DNA from: Eubacterium sp. CAG:786
GTDB taxonomy: Bacteria; Bacillota; Clostridia; Oscillospirales; Ruminococcaceae
DNA length: 24,525 bases
Reading direction: 5' to 3'
Assembly: GCA_000432175.1 (NCBI GenBank)
Contig: HF989495.1
Location: forward strand, 12,338-36,862
Below are positions 14,922 to 22,429 of this stretch, piece by piece. Made by a program: the position numbers and the translations under genes. Position 1 is the first letter of the stretch. Each line of letters opens with the position of its first letter. Under the pieces are notes generated by a model, which worked only from the letters and a program-made list of their open reading frames with translations, was not told where the DNA came from and did no database searches.

Positions 14922-15668
14922 TTGAAAATAATTCTGTGGATAATTGTCGCGGTTATTGCGGTAATGGTCCTGCCGTTCCTGCTGCTGTTCCTGTTCCTGT
15001 TCATCTGCGGACTTTTCGTTGATACAAAGAAACAGTACGACCGGGACAGCAGATTTTACAGGGCGCTTCTCGATGGTTCCACAACTTTCATTCTGTGGTG
15101 CCTGGGCGTGCGATACAATATCATCGGTGAGGAAAGATTCCCACCAAGGGGGAATTTTCTGTTCATCAGCAACCACCGTTCCAACTACGACCCCATCATT
15201 CAGTGGACTGTCTTCAAGCGCTACAAGCTGTCGTTCATCTCCAAGAAAGAGAACTTCAGAATTCCGATGTACGGCAGGATAATACACCGCTGCTGCTTTA
15301 TGCCGATAGACCGCAAAAGTCCGCGAAAGGCAATGGAGACTGTGAACCGCGCTGCAAGGCTTCTCACCGAAACCGAAAATTCCGTGGGAGTTTACCCCGA
15401 GGGAAAGCGCAGCAAGGAATGCAAGTTGCTGCCCTTCCACAGCGGAGTTTTAAAGACGGCGCAGAAAGCCGGAAAGCCGATAGTTGTTTCCACCATCGAG
15501 GGCACCGAGAATATTTTCAGGAACATAAAACGGCTCCACAAGACTGTAGTCACCATCAGAATACTTGAAACTATCGACGCCGACAGAGTGAGATCACTCA
15601 AAACTTCCGAACTCAGCGAATATTGCGCCGGACTTATGAAAAACGAACTGGAGGAACACCGATCATGA
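14922..15668 (+). CDS. plsC: 1-acyl-sn-glycerol-3-phosphate acyltransferase (PlsC family)
   Basis: This is a 248-residue membrane-bound acyltransferase that converts lysophosphatidate to phosphatidate in phospholipid synthesis. An N-terminal TM segment (about residues 3-33) is followed by the catalytic NHRSNYD box (84-90; NHxxxxD), FRIPMYGRII, and the glycerophosphate-binding YPEGKRS box (158-164). The length is normal for the family. The start is a TTG at 14922 with GGTGAT 4 nt upstream; no ATG is available in frame ahead of the TM segment. It overlaps the next gene by ATGA, so the two are co-translated. Confidence 0.88.
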   Translation: MKIILWIIVAVIAVMVLPFLLLFLFLFICGLFVDTKKQYDRDSRFYRALLDGSTTFILWCLGVRYNIIGEERFPPRGNFLFISNHRSNYDPIIQWTVFKRYKLSFISKKENFRIPMYGRIIHRCCFMPIDRKSPRKAMETVNRAARLLTETENSVGVYPEGKRSKECKLLPFHSGVLKTAQKAGKPIVVSTIEGTENIFRNIKRLHKTVVTIRILETIDADRVRSLKTSELSEYCAGLMKNELEEHRS

Positions 15669-16552
15669 CATATGCGTTATACAACCCGTTCGCGGGCAAC
15701 CAGACCTGCGAGGAACAGTCGAAGAAGCTGCGCGAATTCTACAGCCCGGACGAGCTTGAATTCAGGAGCATGGCTGATATCAACTACAGCGAGTTCTTTC
15801 CGTCGCTGAATGTGGACGACAAAGTGATAATCTGCGGTGGCGACGGAACCCTGAACCGGTTCGTGAACGACACCCGGGATATCGCTATAACAAACGATAT
15901 TCTTTACTACGCGGCAGGCAGCGGCAATGATTTTCTGCGCGACCTCGGCAAGGAAAAGGGCACGGCGCCGTTTAAGATAAACCAGTACATAGGAAACCTG
16001 CCCTCAGTCACCGTCAACGGCCGGGAAACGCTTTTCATCAACGCTGTCGGCTTCGGCATCGACGGCTACTGCTGCGAAGTCGGCGATGAAATGCGAAAAA
16101 AGTCGAACGGCAAGCCCGTGAACTACACAAGCATCGCGATAAAGGGACTTCTGTATGCGTTCAGGCCTACAGACGCTACGGTCGTCATCGACGGCAAGGA
16201 AAAACGCTACAAAAAGGTCTGGATCGCTCCCACCATGCACGGCAGGTTCTACGGTGGTGGAATGATCGCAGCACCCGACCAGCGCAGGGACGCTCCCGAC
16301 GGGAAATTCTCGGTGGTTATCTGGCACGGCTCCAACAAGCTGAAAACGCTGATGGTGTTCCCGTCGATATTCAAGGGGGAACATGTAAAGCACAGCGAAT
16401 GCATCGACATCGTGAGAGCCGATGAAGTCACCGTTAAGTTCGACAAGCCCTGCGCCCTGCAGATAGACGGCGAAACGATACTAAACGTGACTGAATACAG
16501 CGCCAGAAGCAGCGCGAAAGTCCGTGCGGAACGCAGCGTTACAAATGCATAA
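15665..16552 (+). CDS. Diacylglycerol/lipid kinase family protein (DagK/YegS type)
   Basis: This is a 295-residue soluble lipid kinase, likely phosphorylating diacylglycerol back to phosphatidate. The nucleotide-binding GGDGT is at residues 58-62 (VIICGGDGTLNRFVND), GSGNDF at 85-90, and the C-terminal beta-sandwich contains MHGRFYGGGMIAAPDQRRDAPDG. The ATG at 15665 has GGAGG about 9 nt upstream and overlaps the plsC stop (ATGA). Pairing with plsC puts both enzymes on the phosphatidate/diacylglycerol node of membrane lipid turnover. The exact lipid substrate is not shown by the sequence. Confidence 0.88.
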   Translation: MTYALYNPFAGNQTCEEQSKKLREFYSPDELEFRSMADINYSEFFPSLNVDDKVIICGGDGTLNRFVNDTRDIAITNDILYYAAGSGNDFLRDLGKEKGTAPFKINQYIGNLPSVTVNGRETLFINAVGFGIDGYCCEVGDEMRKKSNGKPVNYTSIAIKGLLYAFRPTDATVVIDGKEKRYKKVWIAPTMHGRFYGGGMIAAPDQRRDAPDGKFSVVIWHGSNKLKTLMVFPSIFKGEHVKHSECIDIVRADEVTVKFDKPCALQIDGETILNVTEYSARSSAKVRAERSVTNA

Positions 16553-16590
16553 AAAAACAAGCGTGAGTTTTTGCAAGCTCACGCTGTTCT
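16551..16590. terminator. Bidirectional terminator between the lipid kinase and the NSS transporter
   Basis: AGCGTGAG (16560-16567) and CTCACGCT (16578-16585) form a perfect 8-bp stem. T-tracts flank it in both directions (TTCTTTTA on plus; TGTTTTTTTA on minus, which is the stronger one). Confidence 0.8.
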
Positions 16591-16591
16591 T

Positions 16592-17965
16592 TTATGCGGG
16601 AACGAAAGTCCTCACAATGCCGATAATGAAAAGCGCCAGTACCAGCACCGGAAGCACATACGTCATGTAGCCTCTCATGAAGCCTTTCATTTTCAGTCCC
16701 CTGCCCGTATTGACCTCGTTCATGTAGTTGTCCCAGCCCCAGCCCTTCTTCAGTACGCAGAAAAGTATGATGACAAGCGAGCCAAGCGGGAGTATCAGGT
16801 TGCTGACGATGAAGTCCTCAAGGTCCATGATGGTAGTTCCCTCACCCATTGGCTGAATAAAGCCGAGAACATTGAAGCCCAGGCAGCATGGCAGCGAAAG
16901 CACAAATAACAGAATTCCGTTTATTATGCAGGCTTTCTTTCTGCCCCAGCCGAAAAGGTCCTGGGTGCATGCCACGATCTCTTCAAACACCGCAAGCACC
17001 GTCGAAAGCGCCGCAAACGACATAAATACGAAGAACAGGCTTCCCCACAGACGCCCCATGGGCAGGTTGTTGAAAATATTCGGCAGTGTGATGAATATAA
17101 GTCCGGGGCCGCTGTTGACATCAACGCCGTACGCAAAGCATGCCGGGAATATTATCAGACCGGAAGCGATAGCCACCAGCGTATCAAGCAGAGCGACATT
17201 CACAGACTCGCCAAGCAGCGATCTTTCCTTGCCGATGTAGCTGCCGAATATAGCCATCGCGCCTATTCCGAGGCTGAGCGTGAAGAATGCCTGGTTCATG
17301 GCGTTTACAATGATGTTTCCGATGCCGATTTTCTGCACCTCCTGCACATCAGGCATGAGGTAGAATGCAAGACCCGCATCACCGCCAGGCAGGAAGAAGC
17401 TGTTCACCGCAAGCACCACCATTATTGCCAGGAGCGCCAGCATCATGACTTTAGTCACGCGCTCCAGACCGTTTTTCAGCCCTATGGAGCACACCAGCAC
17501 TGCCGCTAAAACCACAACGCCCATATAAAGTATCATCATCGGCGCGTCGGTGAGCATATTGCTGAACTGCCCGGCTACCCCGTCCGCGTCAAGCCCGGAC
17601 ATGTCGCCGGTGGCAGTGGAAACAAAATACCTTATCATCCACCCCGCGACTGTCGTGTAGAACATCATGAGCAGGTAAGCGCCTGCCATCGCGACCTTTC
17701 CGTGGATATGCCACTTTGTTCCCCGGGGTTCAAGCTCCTGGTACATTCTCACCGGACTTTTCTGCGCGGCCCTGCCTATCGAGAATTCCATGGTGAGCAC
17801 CGGTATGCCGAGTATCGCAAGGAATATCAGGTATATCAGTACAAATATTCCTCCGCCATTCTCACCGACTATGTACGGGAATTTCCACACGTTGCCTATG
17901 CCGATGGCACAGCCCGCGCTCAGCAGTATAAATCCCAGCCTGCTTCCGAGTTTCTCTCTGCCCAT
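16592..17965 (-). CDS. Sodium-dependent transporter, NSS/SNF family (LeuT fold)
   Basis: This is a 457-residue sodium-coupled symporter, probably for amino acids. TM1 with its unwound, sodium- and substrate-binding stretch is very clear (LLSAGCAIGIGNVWKFPY, then VGENGGGIF, about residues 14-40). TM6-8 carry SLGIGAMAIFGSYIG and the sodium-site region SFAALSTVLAVFEEIVA (about 315-335). Some 11-12 hydrophobic segments can be counted. The start at 17965 has GGAGG 6 nt upstream. It is divergent from the TetR gene, with its own consensus promoter and a leader of about 100 nt. The leader can pair with the ribosome binding site (see findings). The substrate is not evident. Confidence 0.92.
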   Translation of the reverse strand: MGREKLGSRLGFILLSAGCAIGIGNVWKFPYIVGENGGGIFVLIYLIFLAILGIPVLTMEFSIGRAAQKSPVRMYQELEPRGTKWHIHGKVAMAGAYLLMMFYTTVAGWMIRYFVSTATGDMSGLDADGVAGQFSNMLTDAPMMILYMGVVVLAAVLVCSIGLKNGLERVTKVMMLALLAIMVVLAVNSFFLPGGDAGLAFYLMPDVQEVQKIGIGNIIVNAMNQAFFTLSLGIGAMAIFGSYIGKERSLLGESVNVALLDTLVAIASGLIIFPACFAYGVDVNSGPGLIFITLPNIFNNLPMGRLWGSLFFVFMSFAALSTVLAVFEEIVACTQDLFGWGRKKACIINGILLFVLSLPCCLGFNVLGFIQPMGEGTTIMDLEDFIVSNLILPLGSLVIILFCVLKKGWGWDNYMNEVNTGRGLKMKGFMRGYMTYVLPVLVLALFIIGIVRTFVPA

Positions 17966-18069
17966 TATTTACCTCCACATTGTTTTTGGCTGTGAGTTCT
18001 GTATATGTCCCGCTTCTTCCCTTTATCTGTTTATGTGGAAGTATATCAGCAGTCGGCACAGCACTTATT

Positions 18070-18098
18070 ATGATACTATTTATTTTCCGGATTGTCAA
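18070..18098 (-). promoter_or_regulatory. Sigma-A promoter of the NSS transporter
   Basis: Minus strand: TTGACA (18098-18093), 17 nt, TATCAT (18075-18070). It lies back to back with the TetR promoter, 28 bp between the -35 boxes. Confidence 0.8.
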
Positions 18099-18126
18099 GC
18101 CCCGGGGCAAAAATATCAGACTTCGC

Positions 18127-18160
18127 TTGATTTTTCCGATGAAAAATGATATAATTATCA
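18127..18160 (+). promoter_or_regulatory. Promoter of the TetR gene with overlapping operator-like repeat
   Basis: TTGATT (18127-18132), 17 nt, TATAAT (18150-18155). An inverted repeat TGATA/TATCA (18147-18160, 4-nt centre) covers the -10 box and could be an autoregulatory TetR site. Confidence 0.65.
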
Positions 18161-18183
18161 CATGACCGACCGGAGGTGCTGAT

Positions 18184-18741
18184 ATGTCACAGGTAACAAA
18201 ACGTGCGCTGGAGGCTTCGCTGAAGAACCTGCTCCTAAAAAAGCCGCTCAGCAAGATAACGATAAACGACATAACCGAGGACTGCGGTATAAACCGCATG
18301 ACATTCTACTACCATTTCAAGGATATTTACGACCTGATAGAATGGTCCTGCATTGAGGACGCCAAAAAGGCTCTCGAGGGGAAAAAAACCTACGAGACCT
18401 GGCAGCAGGGATTTCTGCAGATATTCGAAGCCGTGCAGGAAAACAGGCCGTTCATACTCAACGTTTACCGCTCAGTCAGCCGGGAGCAGGTTGAAATTTA
18501 CCTCTACAAGCTGACATACGACCTGTTGATCGGCGTTGTCAACGAACGTTCCGCCGGCATAAACATCCGCGAGGACGACAAGGAATTCATCGCGAACTTC
18601 TACAAATACGCATTCGTCGGCGTAATGCTCGACTGGGTGAAGAACGACATGAAAGAGGACCCGAAACAGTTAGTAGACCGGCTTTCCACGTTGATGCACG
18701 GGAATGTTTCCGCGGCGCTGGAAAGATTCCGTACATCGTGA
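18184..18741 (+). CDS. TetR/AcrR family transcriptional regulator
   Basis: This is a 185-residue dimeric repressor-type protein. The N-terminal helix-turn-helix is plain (ITINDITEDCGINRMTFYYHF, about residues 23-45), then the all-alpha ligand domain with LYKLTYDLLIG and FANFYKYAF-like helices; the overall size and C-terminal pattern resemble DhaS-type TetR proteins. GGAGGTG lies 5 nt upstream of the ATG at 18184. It sits between the divergent NSS transporter and the co-oriented oleate hydratase. Control of the hydratase by fatty acids is the likeliest job, by inference from gene order. It has its own terminator. Confidence 0.88.
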   Translation: MSQVTKRALEASLKNLLLKKPLSKITINDITEDCGINRMTFYYHFKDIYDLIEWSCIEDAKKALEGKKTYETWQQGFLQIFEAVQENRPFILNVYRSVSREQVEIYLYKLTYDLLIGVVNERSAGINIREDDKEFIANFYKYAFVGVMLDWVKNDMKEDPKQLVDRLSTLMHGNVSAALERFRTS

Positions 18742-18783
18742 TTTATCATTTCGGGCGTTCTGATAAAAAATCATACAGCTTTG

Positions 18784-18820
18784 CCACCGTGATGAATTTC
18801 TGAACACGGTGGTTATTCTG
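18784..18820 (+). terminator. Terminator after the TetR gene
   Basis: CCACCGTG (18784-18791) and CACGGTGG (18805-18812) form a perfect 8-bp stem with a 13-nt loop, followed by TTATTCTGTTT. Confidence 0.7.
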
Positions 18821-18829
18821 TTTATTGTA

Positions 18830-18858
18830 TATTTTCCGCGTCTGAGTTAAAATATAAT
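18830..18858 (+). promoter_or_regulatory. Weak promoter candidate of the oleate hydratase gene
   Basis: A good -10 box TATAAT (18853-18858) has only a poor -35 (TATTTT, 18830-18835) at 17 nt. It may need activation or be the target of TetR control. Confidence 0.4.
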
Positions 18859-18906
18859 CACAACAAAGGAACACGACCCGACAGGGCATTCTGAAGGAGG
18901 ATATAT

Positions 18907-20685
18907 ATGTACTACTCAAGCGGAAACTACGAAGCATTTGCAAGACCCAAGAAGCCGGCTGGCGTTGACAGCAAGTCGGCGTATATCATCGGCAGCGGAC
19001 TTGCCGCACTCACAGCCGCATGCTATCTCGTGCGCGACGGTCAGATGAAGGGCGAGCACGTCCACATTCTCGAAAAGGAACAGCTTGCAGGCGGCGCCTG
19101 CGACGGCTGGAAGTACGAGGACGTAGGCTATGTAATGCGCGGCGGTCGTGAAATGGACAACCACTTTGAGGTTATGTGGGATCTGTTCCATTCCATTCCG
19201 TCAATCGAGACCGAGGGCGTATCCGTCCTTGACGAGTACTACTGGCTCAACAAGGAGGACCCCAACTATTCTCTCTGCCGAGCGACAGTCAACCGCGGTG
19301 AGGACGCCCACACGGACGGCAAGTTCGATATTTCCGACAAAGGCGCCATGGAAATAATGAAGCTGTTCTTCACCCCTGAGGAAGACCTGCAGGACAAGAA
19401 GATAACCGACTTCTTCGACGACGAGGTGCTGAACTCCAATTTCTGGCTTTACTGGCGCACGATGTTCGCATTTGAGAACTGGCACAGCGCCCTTGAAATG
19501 AAGCGCTATATCCAGCGTTATATCCACCACATCGGTGGCCTGCCGGATTTCAAGGCTCTGCGTTTCACCAAGTACAACCAGTATGAGTCCATGATACTGC
19601 CGATGATAAAGTATCTTGAAAGCTTCGGTGTGCAGTTCCACTTCGGCGTTAAGGTAGTCAACGTCAGGTTCGACTGCAGCAAGCCCGACCACAAGCTTGC
19701 CACCCGCATCGACGTCATCAGGGACGGTCAGGAAGAAAGCATCGGTCTGACTGAAAACGACCTTGTGTTCATCACAAACGGCGGCTGCGTTGAAAATTCC
19801 ACAATGGGCAGCCAGAACAAGCCCGCTGAATTCCGTCCGGAGATCAAGGCAGGCGGCGGCTGGGACATGTGGCGCAAAATCGCTGCACAGGACCCTGCTT
19901 TCGGCAATCCTGACAAGTTCTGCGGCAACCCCGAGCTCTGCAACTGGATGAGCGCGACCGTTGAGACCCTCGACCAGCGCATAATCCCCTATATCAAGAA
20001 GATATGCAAACGCGACCCGTTCACCGGAAAGGTGGTAACCGGCGGTATCGTCACCGTCAAGGACTCCTCCTGGCTGCTCAGCTGGACCATCAACCGTCAG
20101 CCGCAGTTCCGTGAACAGCCCAAGGATCACTGCCTGGTATGGGTTTACGCCCTGTTCAGCGACAAGCCCGGCGACTATATCAAGAAGCCCATGCGCGAAT
20201 GCACCGGTAAGGAGATATGCATGGAATGGCTGTATCACCTCGGAGTTCCTGAGAATGAGATCGGGGATATGGCTGAGCACTCCGCAAATACCGTTCCGGT
20301 TATGATGCCGTATATCGACGCGTTCTTCATGCCCCGTGCGATCGAGGACAGACCCAAGGTAGTTCCGGACGGCGCTGTGAACTTCGCGTTCCTGGGTCAG
20401 TTCGCAGAACTCCCCCGCGACACCATTTTCACCACTGAGTACTCCATGCGCACGGGTATGGAAGCGGTTTATACCCTGCTCAACGTTGACCGCGGCGTCC
20501 CCGAGGTATGGGGAAGCGTTTACGATATCCGCGCCCTGCTCGACGCGACCGTGAAACTCCGCGACGGCAAGAAGGCGACTGACATGGACATCGGCTTCAT
20601 GAAGGAGCTCGTTGTTAAGAAGCTTCTCGGCAAGATAAAGGATACGGATATCGAAAAGATACTCAAGGAATACAACGTTATCTGA
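18907..20685 (+). CDS. ohyA: Oleate hydratase (FAD-dependent fatty acid double-bond hydratase)
   Basis: This is a 592-residue peripheral membrane flavoenzyme that adds water to the cis-9 double bond of oleate and related acids to give 10-hydroxy fatty acids. The FAD-binding Rossmann motif IIGSGLAALTAACYLVRD is at about residues 27-44, and VHILEKEQLAGGACDGW follows. The conserved RGGREMDNHFEVMWDLF (from 78) contains the catalytic Glu82. FENWHSALEMKRYIQRYIHH and ITNGGCVENSTMG are further family blocks. The length is typical. AAGGAGG lies 6 nt before the ATG at 18907. It follows the TetR gene after a terminator, so it has its own promoter. In gut Firmicutes such enzymes detoxify membrane-active unsaturated fatty acids. 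Confidence 0.96.
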   Translation: MYYSSGNYEAFARPKKPAGVDSKSAYIIGSGLAALTAACYLVRDGQMKGEHVHILEKEQLAGGACDGWKYEDVGYVMRGGREMDNHFEVMWDLFHSIPSIETEGVSVLDEYYWLNKEDPNYSLCRATVNRGEDAHTDGKFDISDKGAMEIMKLFFTPEEDLQDKKITDFFDDEVLNSNFWLYWRTMFAFENWHSALEMKRYIQRYIHHIGGLPDFKALRFTKYNQYESMILPMIKYLESFGVQFHFGVKVVNVRFDCSKPDHKLATRIDVIRDGQEESIGLTENDLVFITNGGCVENSTMGSQNKPAEFRPEIKAGGGWDMWRKIAAQDPAFGNPDKFCGNPELCNWMSATVETLDQRIIPYIKKICKRDPFTGKVVTGGIVTVKDSSWLLSWTINRQPQFREQPKDHCLVWVYALFSDKPGDYIKKPMRECTGKEICMEWLYHLGVPENEIGDMAEHSANTVPVMMPYIDAFFMPRAIEDRPKVVPDGAVNFAFLGQFAELPRDTIFTTEYSMRTGMEAVYTLLNVDRGVPEVWGSVYDIRALLDATVKLRDGKKATDMDIGFMKELVVKKLLGKIKDTDIEKILKEYNVI

Positions 20686-20693
20686 TAATTTAC

Positions 20694-20721
20694 AGGCGCT
20701 CCGCTATGGGGCGCCTTTTTC
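20694..20721 (+). terminator. Terminator of the oleate hydratase gene
   Basis: AGGCGCTCC (20694-20702) and GGGGCGCCT (20708-20716) form a 9-bp stem with one wobble and a 5-nt loop, followed by TTTTTCATTTC. Confidence 0.88.
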
Positions 20722-20735
20722 ATTTCAGTTGATAA

Positions 20736-20775
20736 AAAAGGCACAAACTCATCAGCCATCAGGAGCCTTTTCTGC
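20736..20775. terminator. Second, orphan hairpin downstream of ohyA
   Basis: AAAAGGC (20736-20742) can pair with GCCTTTT (20765-20771) across 22 nt. It has A and T runs outside both arms, as in the convergent-gene terminators elsewhere in this window, yet no gene now ends here on the minus strand. It may be a remnant of a deleted gene. Confidence 0.4.
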
Positions 20776-20832
20776 TATTTTTATACTTTTCTTTTGCGGT
20801 CATTTATTACATTTTTATGGAGGAATATCACC

Positions 20833-21468
20833 ATGGAAAGAAAAGTAGTACTTATCACAGGCGGCGCAATGTGTCATGGCAAGTCCCACGCGCTCAAGTT
20901 CGCTGAAAACGGCTTCGACGTTGTTCTCGCAGACATGCAGGACCCCGAGGGCTGGCTCCCCGAAGGCTGGAAGTCCAGCGAGGAACAGGCAAAGGTGCTC
21001 AACACCAAGAACTACAATATCCCAGGCATGGTAAAGACCCCGGTATTCTGGGTAATGGTCATCATGTTCATCTTCGCGAAAGCCGCAGGCACCATGATGG
21101 TCAGTGCAACTTCTCCTATCGCACAGAACCAGATAGGTCAGGACGCAATGACAGCCGCTCTCTGCGTAAGCATAATGACGCTTGCGAATATGTTCGGACG
21201 TATCGGCTTCGGCTTTATCTACGACAAGCTTAGGGGCTGGAACTTGCTTATACTGGTGCTCCTCATCAACGGAATTTCGATGATAATGCTCACATTCGCG
21301 GATAATCTCCCCAACTTCATAGTGTGCATCTGCCTGGTCGGCTTCTCGTTCGGTGGACTGCTGGTAGTATTCGCGCCCATCGTCAAGAATGTATTCGGCA
21401 GCAAGTTCTATAACAGGAACTACGGTCTGATATTCATCGGCTGCGGAAAACGGCTGCGTGCGCTATGA
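20833..21468 (+). pseudogene. Chimeric ORF: SDR N-terminus fused to C-terminal half of an OFA-type MFS transporter
   Basis: The first 36 or so residues (MERKVVLITGGAMCHGKSHA, then LKFAENGFDVVLADMQD) are the Rossmann start of a short-chain dehydrogenase/reductase, with a degraded glycine motif. From PEGWLPEGWKSSEEQ onward the protein is the central loop and TM7-TM10/11 of an oxalate/formate-antiporter-like MFS protein (MVKTPVFWVMVIMFIFAKAA, then NMFGRIGFGFIYDKLRGWN, ending NYGLIFIGCG). Both parents are incomplete: the SDR lacks its catalytic YxxxK region, and the transporter lacks TM1-6 and its last helices. The join near 20937 is in frame, and the 3' end runs out of frame into a third fragment. 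GGAGG is 9 nt before the ATG, so it could still be translated, but function is unlikely. Confidence 0.75.
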
Positions 21469-21655
21469 CTACTACCTCCCCGCTGACGGGAGCGCAGACT
21501 GCGTTATACTCGTCGAAGAATGGCAGACCGCAGAATTACAGGCGTTCCATATGGAACAGCCCCACATGAAGCGCCTTGCTGAAATCAAAATTCGTTACAT
21601 TTCCTCAACGACGGTGGACGTTATTGCTGAACAGCCGACTTCCGCCTTGTCATGA
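21446..21655 (+). pseudogene. C-terminal fragment of an antibiotic-biosynthesis-monooxygenase (ABM/YgiN-like) protein
   Basis: The frame reads ENGCVRYDYYLPADGSA, then VILVEEWQTAELQAFHMEQP and HMKRLAEI. This is the second half of a small dimeric ABM-fold (quinol-monooxygenase-like) protein of about 95 residues. The N-terminal half is replaced by the transporter fragment, overlapping it out of frame around 21446-21468. The 3' end overlaps the convergent YczE-like gene by 35 bp. There is no RBS. Confidence 0.65.
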
Positions 21656-22295
21656 AACTCTCGAACCGGAAATGTCTGTCAAGGAAATCACCACACAGCC
21701 CGACCGCCTTTCCCATGGTGAATGCAGCAAGCACCGTGCCGATACCAAGTCCCTCGATGTGACCCAGCCCGAAAAATGTTAGCGCCGCAGTCACGACAAG
21801 GCAGCTGACGTCGAAGATGATCTTTATCTTGGGATAACCGACCTTAGTGATGCCGGAAAGTTCCCGCGGGAAAAGATCCGTCGGTACTATCGGCAGCCCG
21901 CAACGGTTGGAAATCGCGATACCGATGCTGAGAAGTACGTAACTTATCACGAACCACGCAATTCTCCATGCCAGACCGTCCGGCAGAATATTTATCCACA
22001 GCTCGTGCAGGTCGAGAAGTTCACCGAAAACAAAGCCGACAACGAAACTGAAAAGGTACGACGGAACGAATTTCTTACGCATTATCATCAGCGACAGCAC
22101 CAGCAGTCCCTGAAAAATATATGTCCAGGTACCCAGCGAAAGCGCCGGAAACACCTCTGAAAACGCATACGGAACGCTGGAAATCGCAGATATCCCGGCA
22201 GCGGAATACAACATCAGGACCACTCCGAAGCTGTCGATGACAAGCGCGACCGGCAATGCAGCCTCACCACGGAACAGCATTTTTTCTTTAGACAT
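21621..22295 (-). CDS. YczE/YitT-like integral membrane protein (DUF6198-type)
   Basis: This is a 224-residue membrane protein with about five hydrophobic segments (for example LPVALVIDSFGVVLMLYSAAG and GTWTYIFQGLLVLSLMIM) and the family block GLPIVPTDLFPRELS, then the glycine-rich GLGHIEGLGIGTVLAAFTMG. Members are annotated as YczE/YyaS/YitT-like proteins of unknown transport or sensory function. The start at 22295 has GGAGG 8 nt upstream. A longer frame to 22358 would extend into the promoter. It is divergent from a LysR regulator, its likely controller. Its 3' end overlaps the ABM fragment on the other strand, so no terminator is seen. Confidence 0.8.
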   Translation of the reverse strand: MSKEKMLFRGEAALPVALVIDSFGVVLMLYSAAGISAISSVPYAFSEVFPALSLGTWTYIFQGLLVLSLMIMRKKFVPSYLFSFVVGFVFGELLDLHELWINILPDGLAWRIAWFVISYVLLSIGIAISNRCGLPIVPTDLFPRELSGITKVGYPKIKIIFDVSCLVVTAALTFFGLGHIEGLGIGTVLAAFTMGKAVGLCGDFLDRHFRFESFMTRRKSAVQQ

Positions 22296-22329
22296 GATAT
22301 GTGCCTCCTTGTATACTATTACAAGATTT

Positions 22330-22358
22330 ATTTTAGCACATACATTTTCGCGTTGCAA
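22330..22358 (-). promoter_or_regulatory. Promoter of the YczE-like gene
   Basis: Minus strand: TTGCAA (22358-22353), 17 nt, TAAAAT (22335-22330). Confidence 0.65.
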
Positions 22359-22375
22359 ATGAATTATTTCTATAA

Positions 22376-22409
22376 TTCGATAGATTTTTTTGATAGAATG
22401 TGCTATAAT
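22376..22409 (+). promoter_or_regulatory. LysR promoter and repeat in the divergent region
   Basis: TATAAT (22404-22409) is a good -10 box with a poor -35. The direct repeat GATAGA occurs twice, 7 nt apart (22379-22397). The interval between the two divergent genes is where a LysR protein would bind. Confidence 0.45.
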
Positions 22410-22429
22410 GCTACCATGGAGGTATGATC

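Noticed and set aside
17966..18063. Glycine or lysine riboswitch in the NSS transporter leader
   Set aside because: No conserved core of either class; only a simple pairing with the RBS is seen.
19201..20280. Minus-strand ORF (359 aa) opposite oleate hydratase
   Set aside because: Antisense shadow of a strongly conserved enzyme; no motifs.
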